Shown piece by piece: positions 36,531 to 44,832 of a DNA stretch of 64,000 nucleotides. This DNA is from Lichenicoccus sp964246745. Its GTDB lineage: Bacteria; Pseudomonadota; Alphaproteobacteria; Acetobacterales; Acetobacteraceae. Every line of letters starts with the position of its first letter. Position 1 is the stretch's first letter. The notes under the pieces were generated by a model. The model was not told the origin of the DNA, searched no databases, and was given only the letters and a program-made list of their open reading frames with translations. The stretch covers positions 42,387 to 106,386 of the forward strand of contig CAXTRK010000008.1 of the NCBI GenBank assembly GCA_964246745.1. The letters are read 5' to 3'. The translations under genes and the position numbers were made by a program.

Positions 36531-36761
36531 CTAGGCTGCGGAGCGGACGAGGCGCTTGATAGGGCCGCGCGGACGGCCGGAGGCAAGTCCGATCTCACGA
36601 TCCTGCGCCTCGATGATCGACTTTGCCGGGCCATCGCCGTCAAGGCCGACCAACTCCGCCGCAGGCACCCGCCGGTTCGAACTTTTAGAGCCATCCTCAT
36701 ACGTGATGTCGAACATGACAAAGCTACTCAGGATACGTTTCTTCGGCGGCATCAGCACCAC
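36531..36761 (-). CDS. Small conserved-looking hypothetical protein
   Basis: A 76-residue protein I do not recognise. After the start (MPPKKRILSSF) it reads VMFDITYEDGSKSSNRRVPAAELVGLDGDGPAKSIIEAQDREIGLASGRPRGPI. The YEDGSxSxNRxVP stretch looks like a small beta-barrel or Tudor-type fold followed by a basic tail. It lies upstream of the chorismate-lyase-like gene and 20 bases downstream of another small gene on the same strand. Coding is supported by codon use and clean boundaries only. Confidence 0.55.
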   Translation of the reverse strand: MVLMPPKKRILSSFVMFDITYEDGSKSSNRRVPAAELVGLDGDGPAKSIIEAQDREIGLASGRPRGPIKRLVRSAA

Positions 36762-36781
36762 ATTCCCATGTTGCCGGCCAC

Positions 36782-37000
36782 TCAGCGAAACAGGCGGCTG
36801 GAGGCAGGTTCGGCGCTTGGCGTGATCCCGCTCTCGGCGACGACGCGCTCCTGCCCGTCGCGCACATGCTTCACCCGGTACTCACGATCGGCAGAGTCAT
36901 TCGGAAGCAGGCGCACAACCGTGTAGGGGCCGACATCGACCTGATAGGTGGACCGTCGTATCTCGATCCTGTCGCCGACCGCAAAGCGATGACCTGCCAT
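36782..37000 (-). CDS. Small hypothetical protein, SH3-like pattern
   Basis: A 72-residue protein beginning MAGHRFAVGDRIEIRR and continuing DVGPYTVVRLLPNDSADREYRVKHVRDGQERVVAESGITP. The repeated short strands and the FxVGDxIEIR motif suggest a small SH3/Tudor-like barrel. Proteins of this type recur in alphaproteobacteria as unnamed small proteins; function is unknown. It lies 68 bases after the cold-shock gene, beyond a likely terminator. Confidence 0.6.
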   Translation of the reverse strand: MAGHRFAVGDRIEIRRSTYQVDVGPYTVVRLLPNDSADREYRVKHVRDGQERVVAESGITPSAEPASSRLFR

Positions 37001-37032
37001 ACTCTATTCCTCAAGATACCGGGCCGGCGGGC

Positions 37033-37062
37033 CGGCAGGTTTACCGGACGGCAGACCTGCCG
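37033..37062 (-). terminator. Hairpin after cspA
   Basis: CGGCAGGT at 37033-37040 pairs perfectly with ACCTGCCG at 37055-37062 (8-bp stem, 14-base loop). It begins 7 bases past the cold-shock gene stop. No T-tract follows, so it may be only a weak or factor-assisted terminator, or an RNA-stabilising stem. Confidence 0.4.
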
Positions 37063-37068
37063 TTCAGA

Positions 37069-37275
37069 TCACTCGGACCTGAGATTGACCGCCGACACCT
37101 TGCCGCGCTGGCCGCTCTCGAGTTCAAAGGCCAGCTTCTGACCCTCGTTGAGGCTGCTCATGCCTGCACGCTCGACCGCGGAAATGTGCACGAACACATC
37201 GCTCGAGCCGTCGGTCGGCTGAATGAAACCATAACCCTTCGTCGGGTTGAACCATTTGACGGTGCCACTTGGCAT
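37069..37275 (-). CDS. CspA-type cold-shock protein
   Basis: A 68-residue single-stranded nucleic-acid chaperone of the OB fold. It starts PSGTVKWFNPTKGYGFIQP (RNP1 KGYGFI) and continues DVFVHISAVERAGM (RNP2 VFVHIS). The end is KGKVSAVNL-like (GKVSAVNLRSE). AGGAGA precedes the ATG by 7 bases. Several copies per genome are usual, so a specific csp number is not given. The long leader (about 100 bases from a putative -10 at 37384-37389) fits the temperature-regulated leaders of this family. Confidence 0.96.
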   Translation of the reverse strand: MPSGTVKWFNPTKGYGFIQPTDGSSDVFVHISAVERAGMSSLNEGQKLAFELESGQRGKVSAVNLRSE

Positions 37276-37383
37276 ATCCGTTCTCCTGAACTCGGAGGTC
37301 ACCAACAAGACGACCCATCTGCTCGATCGCAACGAAAGGCCGACTTTGGGACGGACTGGCTGACTGAACGAAACACCGAGGTC

Positions 37384-37389
37384 TTTATA
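37384..37389 (-). promoter_or_regulatory. Putative -10 element of cspA
   Basis: On the minus strand TATAAA stands out in GC-rich sequence about 110 bases upstream of the cspA start. No good -35 hexamer lies at 16-18 bases. If used, it would give a leader RNA of about 100 bases, typical of cold-shock genes. Confidence 0.35.
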
Positions 37390-37500
37390 TGGACTGGATC
37401 GGCGCGTTTGACTACCCCCCGCGCGTCCGCCGGCCTCGATATCCAGCCTTGGAACGCGAGCCGCTGAACCGGATCGCCGTGTCGTCGTTTGGGCCGCAGG

Positions 37501-37980
37501 ATGGACAAGCCCGCAAACCATGAAAGCGACATGCACGGCGACCTGCTGGACGCGCTCCGCGGCCTGCTCGCGGGCGAGACCGACCTGATCGCCAACACCG
37601 CCAATGCCTCGGCGCTGCTGTTCGAGCGGCTGCCAGAGATCAACTGGGCAGGATTCTATTTTCTTCGAGATCAGCGGACGCTGGTGCTGGGTCCGTTCCA
37701 GGGCCGCCCCGCCTGCGTTCGTATTCCGCTCGGCAGCGGGGTGTGCGGCACGGCGGCGCTTCGGCGACAGACCATCATCGTGCCGGATGTGCATGATTTT
37801 CCGGGACACATCGCCTGCGATGCCGCCTCACGCTCGGAGATCGTGGCGCCGCTGCTGCGCGCCGGCGAACTGGTCGGCGTGCTCGATATCGACAGCCCAG
37901 TGCCGGGCCGCTTCTCGGACGCGGACGCTCGATTCTGCGAGAGCGTGGCGGCGCTGCTGATGCAGGCGTCGCCGTCATAA
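37501..37980 (+). CDS. msrC: Free methionine-(R)-sulfoxide reductase (GAF domain)
   Basis: A 159-residue GAF-fold enzyme that reduces free Met-R-sulfoxide with thioredoxin. The three family cysteines are present: PACVRIP, GSGVCGTAA and GHIACDAAS. The surrounding motif VHDFPGHIACDAASRSEIVAPLL is nearly invariant in the family. The ATG at 37501 has CGCAGG just upstream. The Nudix gene follows after 26 bases, suggesting a small two-gene oxidative-damage unit. Confidence 0.93.
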   Translation: MDKPANHESDMHGDLLDALRGLLAGETDLIANTANASALLFERLPEINWAGFYFLRDQRTLVLGPFQGRPACVRIPLGSGVCGTAALRRQTIIVPDVHDFPGHIACDAASRSEIVAPLLRAGELVGVLDIDSPVPGRFSDADARFCESVAALLMQASPS

Positions 37981-38006
37981 CCGGCCCCGTCGCGGGCGCC
38001 ATCGCC

Positions 38007-38417
38007 GTGCTCGAGCGAGACGGCGCCTTCCTGCTGGTGCGGCGACGCAATCCACCCGACGCGGGGCTGTGGGGCTATCCCGGCGGCAAGATCGAGCGCG
38101 GCGAGACCATCATGCAGGCGGCTTGCCGCGAACTGCTGGAGGAGACCGGAGTCGTGGCGCGCCCATGCTGCCTGCTCACTCCCGTCGAGGTGTTTCGCCA
38201 CGGCGCCGAGTGCGAGCTATCGGCGCATTTCATCCTGTTGCCGGTGGGCTGCCGCTGGACCTCCGGGAACGCCGCGCCGTCGAGCGACGCGGTGGACGCA
38301 CGATGGTTCTCCATCGAGGCGATGTCCGGGCGGTCGGAGGTTCTGTCCGCGGGCGTGCTCGATCTGGCGATGGAGCTGATCCGGCGGCAGGCGGCGGGCC
38401 TCTTTCCCTCTATCTGA
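38007..38417 (+). CDS. Nudix hydrolase (MutT-like)
   Basis: A 136-residue protein with a full Nudix box, GGKIERGETIMQAACRELLEETGV, preceded by LVRRRNPPDAGLWGYP. It would hydrolyse a nucleoside diphosphate linked to another group; the substrate is not predictable. The GTG at 38007 is the only credible start, though the homologous region may reach slightly upstream (AGAIAVLERDGA). The 3' end runs into the tail of the convergent DUF2254 remnant. Confidence 0.88.
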   Translation: MLERDGAFLLVRRRNPPDAGLWGYPGGKIERGETIMQAACRELLEETGVVARPCCLLTPVEVFRHGAECELSAHFILLPVGCRWTSGNAAPSSDAVDARWFSIEAMSGRSEVLSAGVLDLAMELIRRQAAGLFPSI

Positions 38418-38955
38418 GGCCGGCCGCATTGCGCACCCGCACACGGTCGGGCTCCAGCTCAATCCGCGGCTCGCTGCGGTCCAACGCCTCACGCGGCAGG
38501 ATATCCGGGCGTCGAACTCGCCGCACGCCACCGCCAGGACGGTGTCCGGCAGTGCCTGAATATCGACATTCTGCACGTAACCGACCTCAACGCGGACACC
38601 GACATGGTCTCAGAGGACAGGCAGTCCGGCCCTTCGTTGGACGGCCAGCCGCCAAAAACCCCCTCCAGCGAAGCCGCCGTCTCCGCTTCGACCGCCGTGA
38701 TGACATGATCCACGCGAGCCAGCCGAAGCAGTTGATCGAGCCAACGAAGCAGCGTGATCGCGACCAGGATCAGCATGGCCAAGGTGGTAAAGAACAAGAT
38801 GGCGCGGCCGCCTTGCCCGTAATACCCGGTGCCTCCGGCGCTGTAGCCGACAACGGCGTAGAGAAAAGCGCCAACGAAGGTGGCAACCGCTCCCTGAGCC
38901 TGGCGGTTGCGGGCGACCAACGTGGCCGCCCGCGGTGTTGCGTGAACAGACTAGG
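38410..38955 (-). pseudogene. Decayed DUF2254 membrane protein gene
   Basis: Minus-strand homology to DUF2254 proteins is spread over three frames. TPRAATLVARNRQAQGAVATFVGAFLYAVVG through HVITAVEAETAASLEG is in one frame. VRVEVGYVQNVDIQALPDTVLAVACGEFDA is in a second. A third coding-like stretch (DILPREALDRSEPRIELEPD) ends at 38410. The N-terminal ~100 residues are absent, with an in-frame TAG just upstream of the first match (near 38950). So the gene is 5'-truncated and has at least one, probably two, frameshifts. Intact DUF2254 proteins are ~400-residue membrane proteins of unknown role. Confidence 0.7.
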
Positions 38956-38963
38956 TGGTGGCC

Positions 38964-39404
38964 TCAGCCGCGCACCAGCCTGCGGAGTTTTGTCGAACCC
39001 GACGCTGCCAGCGATCGCGCACGCTCCAGCAGGATCGCCAACGCCGCTTCCAGGATCGCTCTGACCGTGAGCGACTTCTGGAGCTGTTCCAGGGAATGAC
39101 GGCGCCGCTCGAGCGCTTCCCGCTCGGCCACTCCGGGCGCCGCTCCCGCCGCAAGCAAGCCGCCGACGATCACGAACACCGCATCCGCCGCCATCACGAT
39201 CAGGGCCGCCCAGATCGGACCAAGCGCACGCGATTGCCGCAACCATTCGAAGGCCGCGACATGCAGGAAAGCAACCGCGAACACGCCGAAGAAGGCCGCG
39301 ACGCCGGCATAGATGATGCGCCGCGCGGAGCGGGACACCTGCGCGCGCAGAAGGTCGATCTCCGCCATCGCGGCGGTCTTGGCGAGTTCCGCGCTGCGTA
39401 TCAC
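38964..39404 (-). CDS. Two-helix membrane protein (holin-X/DUF1469-like pattern)
   Basis: A 146-residue protein. The N-terminus is an amphipathic helix (AKTAAMAEIDLLRAQVSRSARR). Two membrane helices follow, around YAGVAAFFGVFAVAFLHVAAF and LGPIWAALIVMAADAVFVIVGGLLAAG, then a long charged helix (EREALERRRHSLEQLQKSLT) and a basic tail. The layout matches the phage-holin-like superfamily III proteins found in stress operons; function is unknown. It is 12 bases after the VOC gene and 8 bases ahead of the DUF2254 remnant, so it may be the last intact gene of that operon. Confidence 0.65.
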   Translation of the reverse strand: MIRSAELAKTAAMAEIDLLRAQVSRSARRIIYAGVAAFFGVFAVAFLHVAAFEWLRQSRALGPIWAALIVMAADAVFVIVGGLLAAGAAPGVAEREALERRRHSLEQLQKSLTVRAILEAALAILLERARSLAASGSTKLRRLVRG

Positions 39405-39416
39405 TTCCGCCTCCGC

Positions 39417-40250
39417 TCAGGCTTCGATCTGCTGGAGATGTCCATCAGGGTCGGCCAGCAATCCCGGCCGATCACCGCTCCAGACGATCCGGGTCGCCGC
39501 CACGTCGTTTGCCAGCAGTCGTGGTCCGGCCTGGCCTCGCGGCACGCCGTAGCCCAGCAGCTCCAGATGCGGCGTGCCGCCGTGCGGCTGCATCGCGACA
39601 ACCGTCACTTCGACGTCACGCAGATCGTCGAGATGTTGCTGCGCCGGTCCCTTGTTCAATGTCCGCTTTCCGGCGGCGAGGCCAATCGTGGCATAGAAGG
39701 CGGCGCTGGCATCCGCATCGGCCACGCTGATCGCGGAGTGGTCGATGCCCATCGCGATCTGGCCCGGCTCCGGCGCACGCCCGCGCCACGTGGGCGGCAC
39801 GTTGTCCTTGGGGAATTGCAGCAGCTCCAACGGATGGCCGTCCGGATCGCGGAACTTATAGGCGCTGGCGCCTCCTGACGCCGGCGGCAGATGCTGCGGG
39901 CCGCCCGTGGAGATCGGCGCGCTGTCGCGTAGCCGCGCATACGCCGCCTCCACATCCGGCACCACCAGCGCCAGGTGCTGGAACCACAACGAAGCGGCAG
40001 TGCTGTCGACCGGATAGGAACGCCCGGCCCGCTCGAACTGGTCGATCTCCAGGGCCTGCCCGCCGATGTGCAGCCGCAGGCGCCGGCCGCTGCCCTCAAG
40101 CCCAAGCAGGTCCATCTCGTCGCTCGAGACCGCCTGCTCTCCATGCACGGCGAAGCCGAGCACCTGGTCATAAAATCGGCCGAGACGGACCAGATCCTGT
40201 GTGACCAGCCGGAAGCCGAGAATGCGCTCGAGATGCGTGGCCGCCATCAT
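39417..40250 (-). CDS. VOC superfamily protein with two glyoxalase-like domains
   Basis: A 277-residue protein with two vicinal-oxygen-chelate modules. The first (ILGFRLVTQDLVRLGRFYDQVLGF...FQHLALVVPDVEAAYARL...FRDPDGHPLELLQFP) and second (IDHSAISVADADASAAFYATIGL...LLADPDGHLQQIEA) each have the paired beta-alpha-beta-beta-beta layout with metal-ligand-type His and Glu. Family members include dioxygenases, isomerases and resistance proteins; the substrate is unknown. It is 7 bases after the cupin gene. Confidence 0.85.
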   Translation of the reverse strand: MMAATHLERILGFRLVTQDLVRLGRFYDQVLGFAVHGEQAVSSDEMDLLGLEGSGRRLRLHIGGQALEIDQFERAGRSYPVDSTAASLWFQHLALVVPDVEAAYARLRDSAPISTGGPQHLPPASGGASAYKFRDPDGHPLELLQFPKDNVPPTWRGRAPEPGQIAMGIDHSAISVADADASAAFYATIGLAAGKRTLNKGPAQQHLDDLRDVEVTVVAMQPHGGTPHLELLGYGVPRGQAGPRLLANDVAATRIVWSGDRPGLLADPDGHLQQIEA

Positions 40251-40257
40251 GGCGCCG

Positions 40258-40779
40258 TCATTGAATGTGGCATGGCTGATGCTCCGCCTCGATGTGGAGC
40301 TGCACCGTCATCAGCACGGCGGGCTCGGCGCCGAGCGTGCCGGACTTGTGGCCCTTGCGGCCTTCGCGTTCGACACAGCCCTGGTCTTCGCCGAACGAGA
40401 ATTCGCCCGGACCCTGCTCGATCCGCGTGCCGTCCATGCTCTCGATGAACCACCGTCCGGACAGCACGACAATCCATTGCGGCGCCGGATTTTCGTGCCA
40501 GTCGCCCACCCAGCCCACCGGTTGCACGGTGAAGACGACGGTCGACGGATGCTTTCCCTGCTTGTCGTTCCATTGCGGCGCGGCACCACCCACGCCCTTC
40601 AGTTCGAAGCTGCTCAACGTGCATTGCTGCTGATGACTGACACCCTCCTCGTCGGTCCAGAGGTGCCAATACGAGACCGTCGGCTTGTCGCCAGGCTTGC
40701 CGCCGCCTTCGTTGGCGCCCGTGCTGGGGGCGCCCGTGCTTGGCGCGCCTTCGAGCTGCATGAGCGGAGTGGGATTCAT
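40258..40779 (-). CDS. Cupin-domain protein
   Basis: A 173-residue protein with a single cupin barrel: VFTVQPVGWVGDWHENPAPQWIVVLSGRWFIESMDGTRIEQGPGEFSFGEDQG. The WHENP and the C-terminal-strand residues are the likely metal ligands. The N-terminus contains a short tandem repeat (GAPST twice). The ATG overlaps the DoxX stop as ATGA, and the VOC gene follows closely. A DoxX-cupin-VOC set suggests handling of a reactive small molecule, but that is inference. Confidence 0.8.
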   Translation of the reverse strand: MNPTPLMQLEGAPSTGAPSTGANEGGGKPGDKPTVSYWHLWTDEEGVSHQQQCTLSSFELKGVGGAAPQWNDKQGKHPSTVVFTVQPVGWVGDWHENPAPQWIVVLSGRWFIESMDGTRIEQGPGEFSFGEDQGCVEREGRKGHKSGTLGAEPAVLMTVQLHIEAEHQPCHIQ

Positions 40780-41264
40780 GGTGTTTCTCCAAGCGGCTGC
40801 CGTGAAAGCGCCGAGTAGGGATGAGACGATGCAAACGGGTCATCGATGAAGTTCTGATAGGCCTGACCGCCGATGCCGACCGTAATCAGCAGAAAACCGG
40901 AGGCCAGCGAGAAGTTCTTGAGGAAATCCCAGAAGGTTTCCCGCGCCTTGCTGTCGCCGGCTTTCCAGAAATCGCCAGGCTCCCAAAACCGCTTGAACAG
41001 CAGCGCCGTCACCGCGCAATAGCCCGCCATGATAAAGGCGGCGAGGCGGTCGCCGAAGCCGGTGAGAATTGCCAGCGGCATGACGATTTCGATAAAGATG
41101 CCCACCAGAATCATCGCGGCGGCAAGCCAGTGCGCCTTGAACACCTCCTCAGCCTGACCGACGGCGCCCTTGAAATTGAAGATCTTGTCGAGCGCGCTTG
41201 CCGGGAAGAAAAGGATGACCAGCCCGTAGCGGACGACGAGAATGACAAGGTTGGCAAAGGTCAC
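40776..41264 (-). CDS. DoxX family membrane protein
   Basis: About 162 residues with four membrane helices. It begins TFANLVILVVRYGLVILFFPASALDKIFNF, and FKAHWLAAAMILVGIFIEIVMPLAILTGF and FLKNFSLASGFLLITVGIGG follow. DoxX proteins are linked to quinone and thiosulfate or redox-stress functions. The GTG at 41264 has GGAG 9 bases upstream and is preferred to a TTG at 41279. It heads the DoxX-cupin-VOC-membrane-protein operon and diverges from the SMP-30 gene. Confidence 0.82.
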   Translation of the reverse strand: MTFANLVILVVRYGLVILFFPASALDKIFNFKGAVGQAEEVFKAHWLAAAMILVGIFIEIVMPLAILTGFGDRLAAFIMAGYCAVTALLFKRFWEPGDFWKAGDSKARETFWDFLKNFSLASGFLLITVGIGGQAYQNFIDDPFASSHPYSALSRQPLGETP

Positions 41265-41338
41265 TGCGGGGTTCTCCAAGGCTTGGCAGGAACGCGGCTT
41301 CGGGGGCAGATCATTGTGTCGGAAGGGGAAGCTTGCGG

Positions 41339-42250
41339 ATGAGCGGATCCGGAATGCCCGAATGGCGGCTGGTGCTGCGTCGGCCTTCGATCACCGGGGA
41401 GAGCCCGGTCTGGTGCGAGCGCAGCCATCGGCTGTATTGGGTGGATGTGCAGCAACCGGCGCTGCACCGGCTGGATCCTGCGACGGGCCTTGACGAAAGC
41501 TGGATCATGCCGGCCTGGATCGGCTGCGTGGCATTGGGCGGGGGCGCCGCCGAGGGCAGCGTCCTGGTCGGTCTGCGTACCGGCGCCTATCGCTTTGATC
41601 TCACCGACGGCTCGCTCACGCTGGTAGCACCCGCCCCCTACGACCCAAGACGGTTCTTCCTCAATGACGGCAAATGCGACCGCTCCGGCCGCTTCTGGGT
41701 TGGACCGATGCGCCACTCCTTGCTGCCGCTTGTAGGCGAGAAGGGCGCTGACAAGGCGCCGCTCTGGCGGCTTGAAGAAGGGCGGCTGGTCGCGGTCGGC
41801 AAGCCGGCCGGCTTGTCCAACGGGCTCGCCTGGAGCCCGGACGGGCGCGTCATGTATCACAGCCATACCGAAACCGGCGACATCAACGCCTGGGACTTCG
41901 ACCCCTCCAGCGGCGAGATGACCCGCCCGCGCCTGTTCGCCCATATCGAAGGCCCCCCCGGCCCGGACGGCGCCGAGGTGGACAGCGACGGTTTCTATTG
42001 GACCGCGATCAACGGCCAGGGACGCATCCTGCGCTTCGACCCGGACGGCCGCCTTGAGCGTGAGCTGCGTACGCCGTTCAAGTATCCGACCATGGTGACG
42101 TTCGGGGGCGCCGATCTGCGCACCTTGTTCGCGACGTCGGGACGCTGGGCAATCGCCGACAAGGACGCCGCGGACCACCCGCTCGACGGCGGCATCATCG
42201 CGCTCGAAGCGCCGGTGCAGGGACTGCCGTGCACGCGTTGGGCCGGCTAG
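41339..42250 (+). CDS. SMP-30/gluconolactonase family lactonase-like protein
   Basis: A 303-residue six-bladed beta-propeller. Marks include ITGESPVWCERSHRLYWVDVQ (metal-ligand Glu), FFLNDGKCDRSGRFWVGPM (Asn and Asp) and GLSNGLAWSPDGRVMYHSHTET. These are the divalent-metal ligands of SMP-30/regucalcin and gluconolactonases, which open sugar lactones. GGAAGGGG precedes the ATG. It converges on the glycogen-debranching-like gene and diverges from DoxX. A role in sugar-acid metabolism with the nearby GMC oxidoreductase is plausible but unproven. Confidence 0.87.
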   Translation: MSGSGMPEWRLVLRRPSITGESPVWCERSHRLYWVDVQQPALHRLDPATGLDESWIMPAWIGCVALGGGAAEGSVLVGLRTGAYRFDLTDGSLTLVAPAPYDPRRFFLNDGKCDRSGRFWVGPMRHSLLPLVGEKGADKAPLWRLEEGRLVAVGKPAGLSNGLAWSPDGRVMYHSHTETGDINAWDFDPSSGEMTRPRLFAHIEGPPGPDGAEVDSDGFYWTAINGQGRILRFDPDGRLERELRTPFKYPTMVTFGGADLRTLFATSGRWAIADKDAADHPLDGGIIALEAPVQGLPCTRWAG

Positions 42251-42267
42251 GCGCGCCGCGGCTGGTG

Positions 42268-44472
42268 TCATTGCACGACGATCTCGACGCCTGAGGTCGT
42301 GATGACTTCCGTCTCCACGCTTTCGCCCCCCGCTCCGCTGCCCCCTACTCCGCTGCCCCCTACTCCGCTGCTACGACGCGTGAAGCGCAGCGAAGCCATG
42401 CCGCCGGCAACGCGCAGATCATGCAGCGCCAGTCCGTCAACGCCCTCCGGCAACAGCGGACGACGGACATGCAGGCGGCGGGCAAAACCGTCGGCGTGCA
42501 GGCCGAGCAGCTCGGTCAGCATGAAAGGCAGCGCCGCCGCCGACCAGGCCTGCATCGGATCAGCTCGTGGCGTATGGACCGGACCATTGCCGGGTCGCCG
42601 TTGCGTGCCAGCAATGAACTCCGGCAGCCGTCCGCGACGGAAACCGGCCGCCGAGTCCAACGTGGCGGCAGTGATGCGCAACGCCGCCTTGTCCTCCCCG
42701 TAGCGCCGCAATCCGGAGACGATCAGCGAATTGTCGAACGACCAGACGCTGCCCTGCTGATAGGCAAGCGGATCGAACGCGGCGTGATCGGCCGACAGCG
42801 TGCGCACGCCCCAACCCGAAAACATGTCCGGCCGCATCATGCGCGACGCAATCCGGGTGGCGTGGTCGGGGCTGGCAATGCCGGTCCAGAGCACCTGTGC
42901 CGCGTTGGACGCCACTGAGGTCACCTGCCGGCCGCCCTGCTCCAGCGCCAGGCAGTAGCACCCCTCCGAGGCCATCCAGAAGTCAGCCAGGAAGCGCGCC
43001 TTGAGCGCGTCCGCCTTCGCCTGCAACCGCTCCGCGCGCGCGGTCTCACCGGTCCGCAGCAGCAGCCCGGACACCAGGCTCAGCGCCTGATAGGCATAGC
43101 CCTGCACCTCGACCAGCGCCAATGGCGGCGCCGGATAGCTGCCGTCCGCGCGCAGCACGCCGGTTCCGGAGTCCCGCCAGCTCTGGTTCACCGGCTGGCT
43201 GCCCTCGGCCAGGCCTTCATAGGTGACGTAGCCGCCGCCCGCTTCCAGCTTGCGGTCGAGCCAGCCCATGGCCGCGTCGATGCTGGCGCGCAGCTCGAGG
43301 AACAACGCCAGGTCGCCAGTCCACTCCACGTGGCGGGCAATGGCGATGAGAAACAGCAGCGTCGAGTCGACCGACGCATAGCTCGGTGTCTGCGGGACTT
43401 CGTGCAGGTTCGAGAGCTCGCCCACGCGCAGCTCATGCAGGATCTTGCCTGGCTGCTCGCGGGTCTTCGCATCGTCCTTGCGGCCTTGCCAAGCCGCCAG
43501 CGCCCGCGACGTGTGGGCGCCGAGATCGGGGTTGAAGGCAAGGCACTGGATCGTCGGCAACAGGCTGTCCCGGCCGAACAGTCCCACGAACCACGGCATC
43601 CCGGCCGCGGTAAAGCGGTGCGCGCCACGCCTCACTTCCAGCAAGGCGAGATCAGAGAGCGCGCGCCCCAGCAGCTCGGCGAAGCCCTTGCTCGGCGTCT
43701 CCAGGCGCGCATAGCCCGCGAGCAGGTGTCCGGCCGCCTTCTTCTTGGCGTCGCGCATCGCGGCAGGGCTACGCGGAGCACGCGACAGAGCCGGCGGCGG
43801 CTCCGGCACCGGACGCTCATCCACCCGGCAGGTGACCACAAGCGTCTGGCTGGCGCGCGAGGCGAGCGACAGCTCGAAATGGGCAACGGTCTGTTCCGTC
43901 GTGCGCGGCGCGATCACCGCATGCAGCGAGAAATCCACGAGCAGGCTGCGCCGAACCCGGTCCGCGCCTTCGTAGCAGAACCGCAGCACGTCCTCGTCCC
44001 AAAACGGAGCATGCAGCTTCCCGCGTTTTCCCCTCGGCGTGCCGCGCAGCACGAACATGCTTTCGAACACGGTACGGAACTCGAGCGATATCGGCAGCAC
44101 AACCGCGTGTTCACAGTAATTGTGCACGTCGATCGTATCGATAAACACCGGACCCTCATCAAGCACGAGCAGGGTCCGCCGCAGGTTCAGCTTGTGGTCG
44201 GGGATTTCCTCCCCGTCGGTGGTCATCAGCTTGCTGTTGGTCAGCTCGATCTGGGCCGCCATGCCCTCGCCATCGGACGCCATCAGCAGCATCGGCCTGG
44301 TGGCGTTCAGTCGCAGCGCATAGGCTTCGAGGTAGCACGTGTCCCGATAGAACAACCCGAAACCTGGAATGTCGTTCGGTATGTCGCCATCCTCGCGCGT
44401 CAGCAGCACGAGGTCGTTCGCCTTGAGCAGCAGCGGGTGGCGGATATCGATCGAGAGCGGACGTTCTGCCAT
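42268..44472 (-). CDS. Amylo-alpha-1,6-glucosidase-like (glycogen-debranching family) protein
   Basis: A 734-residue protein. The N-terminal beta domain (LLKANDLVLLTREDGDIPNDIPGFGLFYRDTCYLEAYAL) is the GDE_N_bis type. The C-terminal (alpha/alpha)6 barrel has GMPWFVGLFGRDSLLPTIQ, HELRVGELSNLHEVPQTPSYASVDSTLLFL and RPDMFSGWGVRTLSADHAAFDPLAYQQGSVWSFDNSLI, which include the acidic residues of GH63/GH15-type clans. It ends with a Gly/Ser repeat and VETEVITTSGVEIVVQ. It is the last gene of the seven-gene minus-strand operon, 11 bases after the EthD-like gene. Exact substrate is uncertain. Confidence 0.88.
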   Translation of the reverse strand: MAERPLSIDIRHPLLLKANDLVLLTREDGDIPNDIPGFGLFYRDTCYLEAYALRLNATRPMLLMASDGEGMAAQIELTNSKLMTTDGEEIPDHKLNLRRTLLVLDEGPVFIDTIDVHNYCEHAVVLPISLEFRTVFESMFVLRGTPRGKRGKLHAPFWDEDVLRFCYEGADRVRRSLLVDFSLHAVIAPRTTEQTVAHFELSLASRASQTLVVTCRVDERPVPEPPPALSRAPRSPAAMRDAKKKAAGHLLAGYARLETPSKGFAELLGRALSDLALLEVRRGAHRFTAAGMPWFVGLFGRDSLLPTIQCLAFNPDLGAHTSRALAAWQGRKDDAKTREQPGKILHELRVGELSNLHEVPQTPSYASVDSTLLFLIAIARHVEWTGDLALFLELRASIDAAMGWLDRKLEAGGGYVTYEGLAEGSQPVNQSWRDSGTGVLRADGSYPAPPLALVEVQGYAYQALSLVSGLLLRTGETARAERLQAKADALKARFLADFWMASEGCYCLALEQGGRQVTSVASNAAQVLWTGIASPDHATRIASRMMRPDMFSGWGVRTLSADHAAFDPLAYQQGSVWSFDNSLIVSGLRRYGEDKAALRITAATLDSAAGFRRGRLPEFIAGTQRRPGNGPVHTPRADPMQAWSAAALPFMLTELLGLHADGFARRLHVRRPLLPEGVDGLALHDLRVAGGMASLRFTRRSSGVGGSGVGGSGAGGESVETEVITTSGVEIVVQ
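42333..42370 (-). repeat. 15-bp tandem repeat inside the debranching-enzyme gene
   Basis: The unit CTCCGCTGCCCCCTA (plus strand) occurs two and a half times. It encodes a GVGGS repeat in the C-terminal linker (SGVGGSGVGGSGAGG). It keeps the reading frame, so copy-number change would only alter linker length. Confidence 0.8.
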
Positions 44473-44483
44473 CTGGAAGCGGC

Positions 44484-44816
44484 CTAGCCGGCGCCGAGCG
44501 AGCGGCTTTCAGAGATGAAGTGGAAGAAGCGTCCCTCGAACGGCTTCAGCACCTCGAGCGTGGCTTCGTGCGCCTTGTTCTTCACGTCAGAAGCAAGCGA
44601 GGCATGGATCGCGTCGAGATCGGCGAAATCCATCTCCAGGACCATGACGATCGGGATGGCGCCCGGATCGGCTTGCCTGGTGCGCAGCACGCGCACATCC
44701 TGGACATGGGGAAACATCCGCCAGATCGGCTCAAGCCGCTCGCGCACGTTGGCAAAGAACGCATCCTCTCCACCGGACGCGATCACTCCTTCGAACACCG
44801 CAACACGTGTCAGCAT
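44484..44816 (-). CDS. EthD/dimeric alpha-beta barrel family protein
   Basis: A 110-residue protein with the ferredoxin-like dimeric barrel pattern: an N-terminal strand LTRVAVFEGV, a helix with ANVRERLEPIWRMFPHVQDVRVLRT, then PIVMVLEMDFADLDAIHASLASDVKNKAHE. Proteins like this (EthD, Dabb) bind small hydrophobic or quinone-like compounds or act as monooxygenase partners. It is 16 bases after the GMC oxidoreductase gene and 11 bases before the glycosidase gene, within the operon. The true ligand is unknown. Confidence 0.75.
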   Translation of the reverse strand: MLTRVAVFEGVIASGGEDAFFANVRERLEPIWRMFPHVQDVRVLRTRQADPGAIPIVMVLEMDFADLDAIHASLASDVKNKAHEATLEVLKPFEGRFFHFISESRSLGAG

Positions 44817-44832
44817 GACGCTTTCTCCTGGC

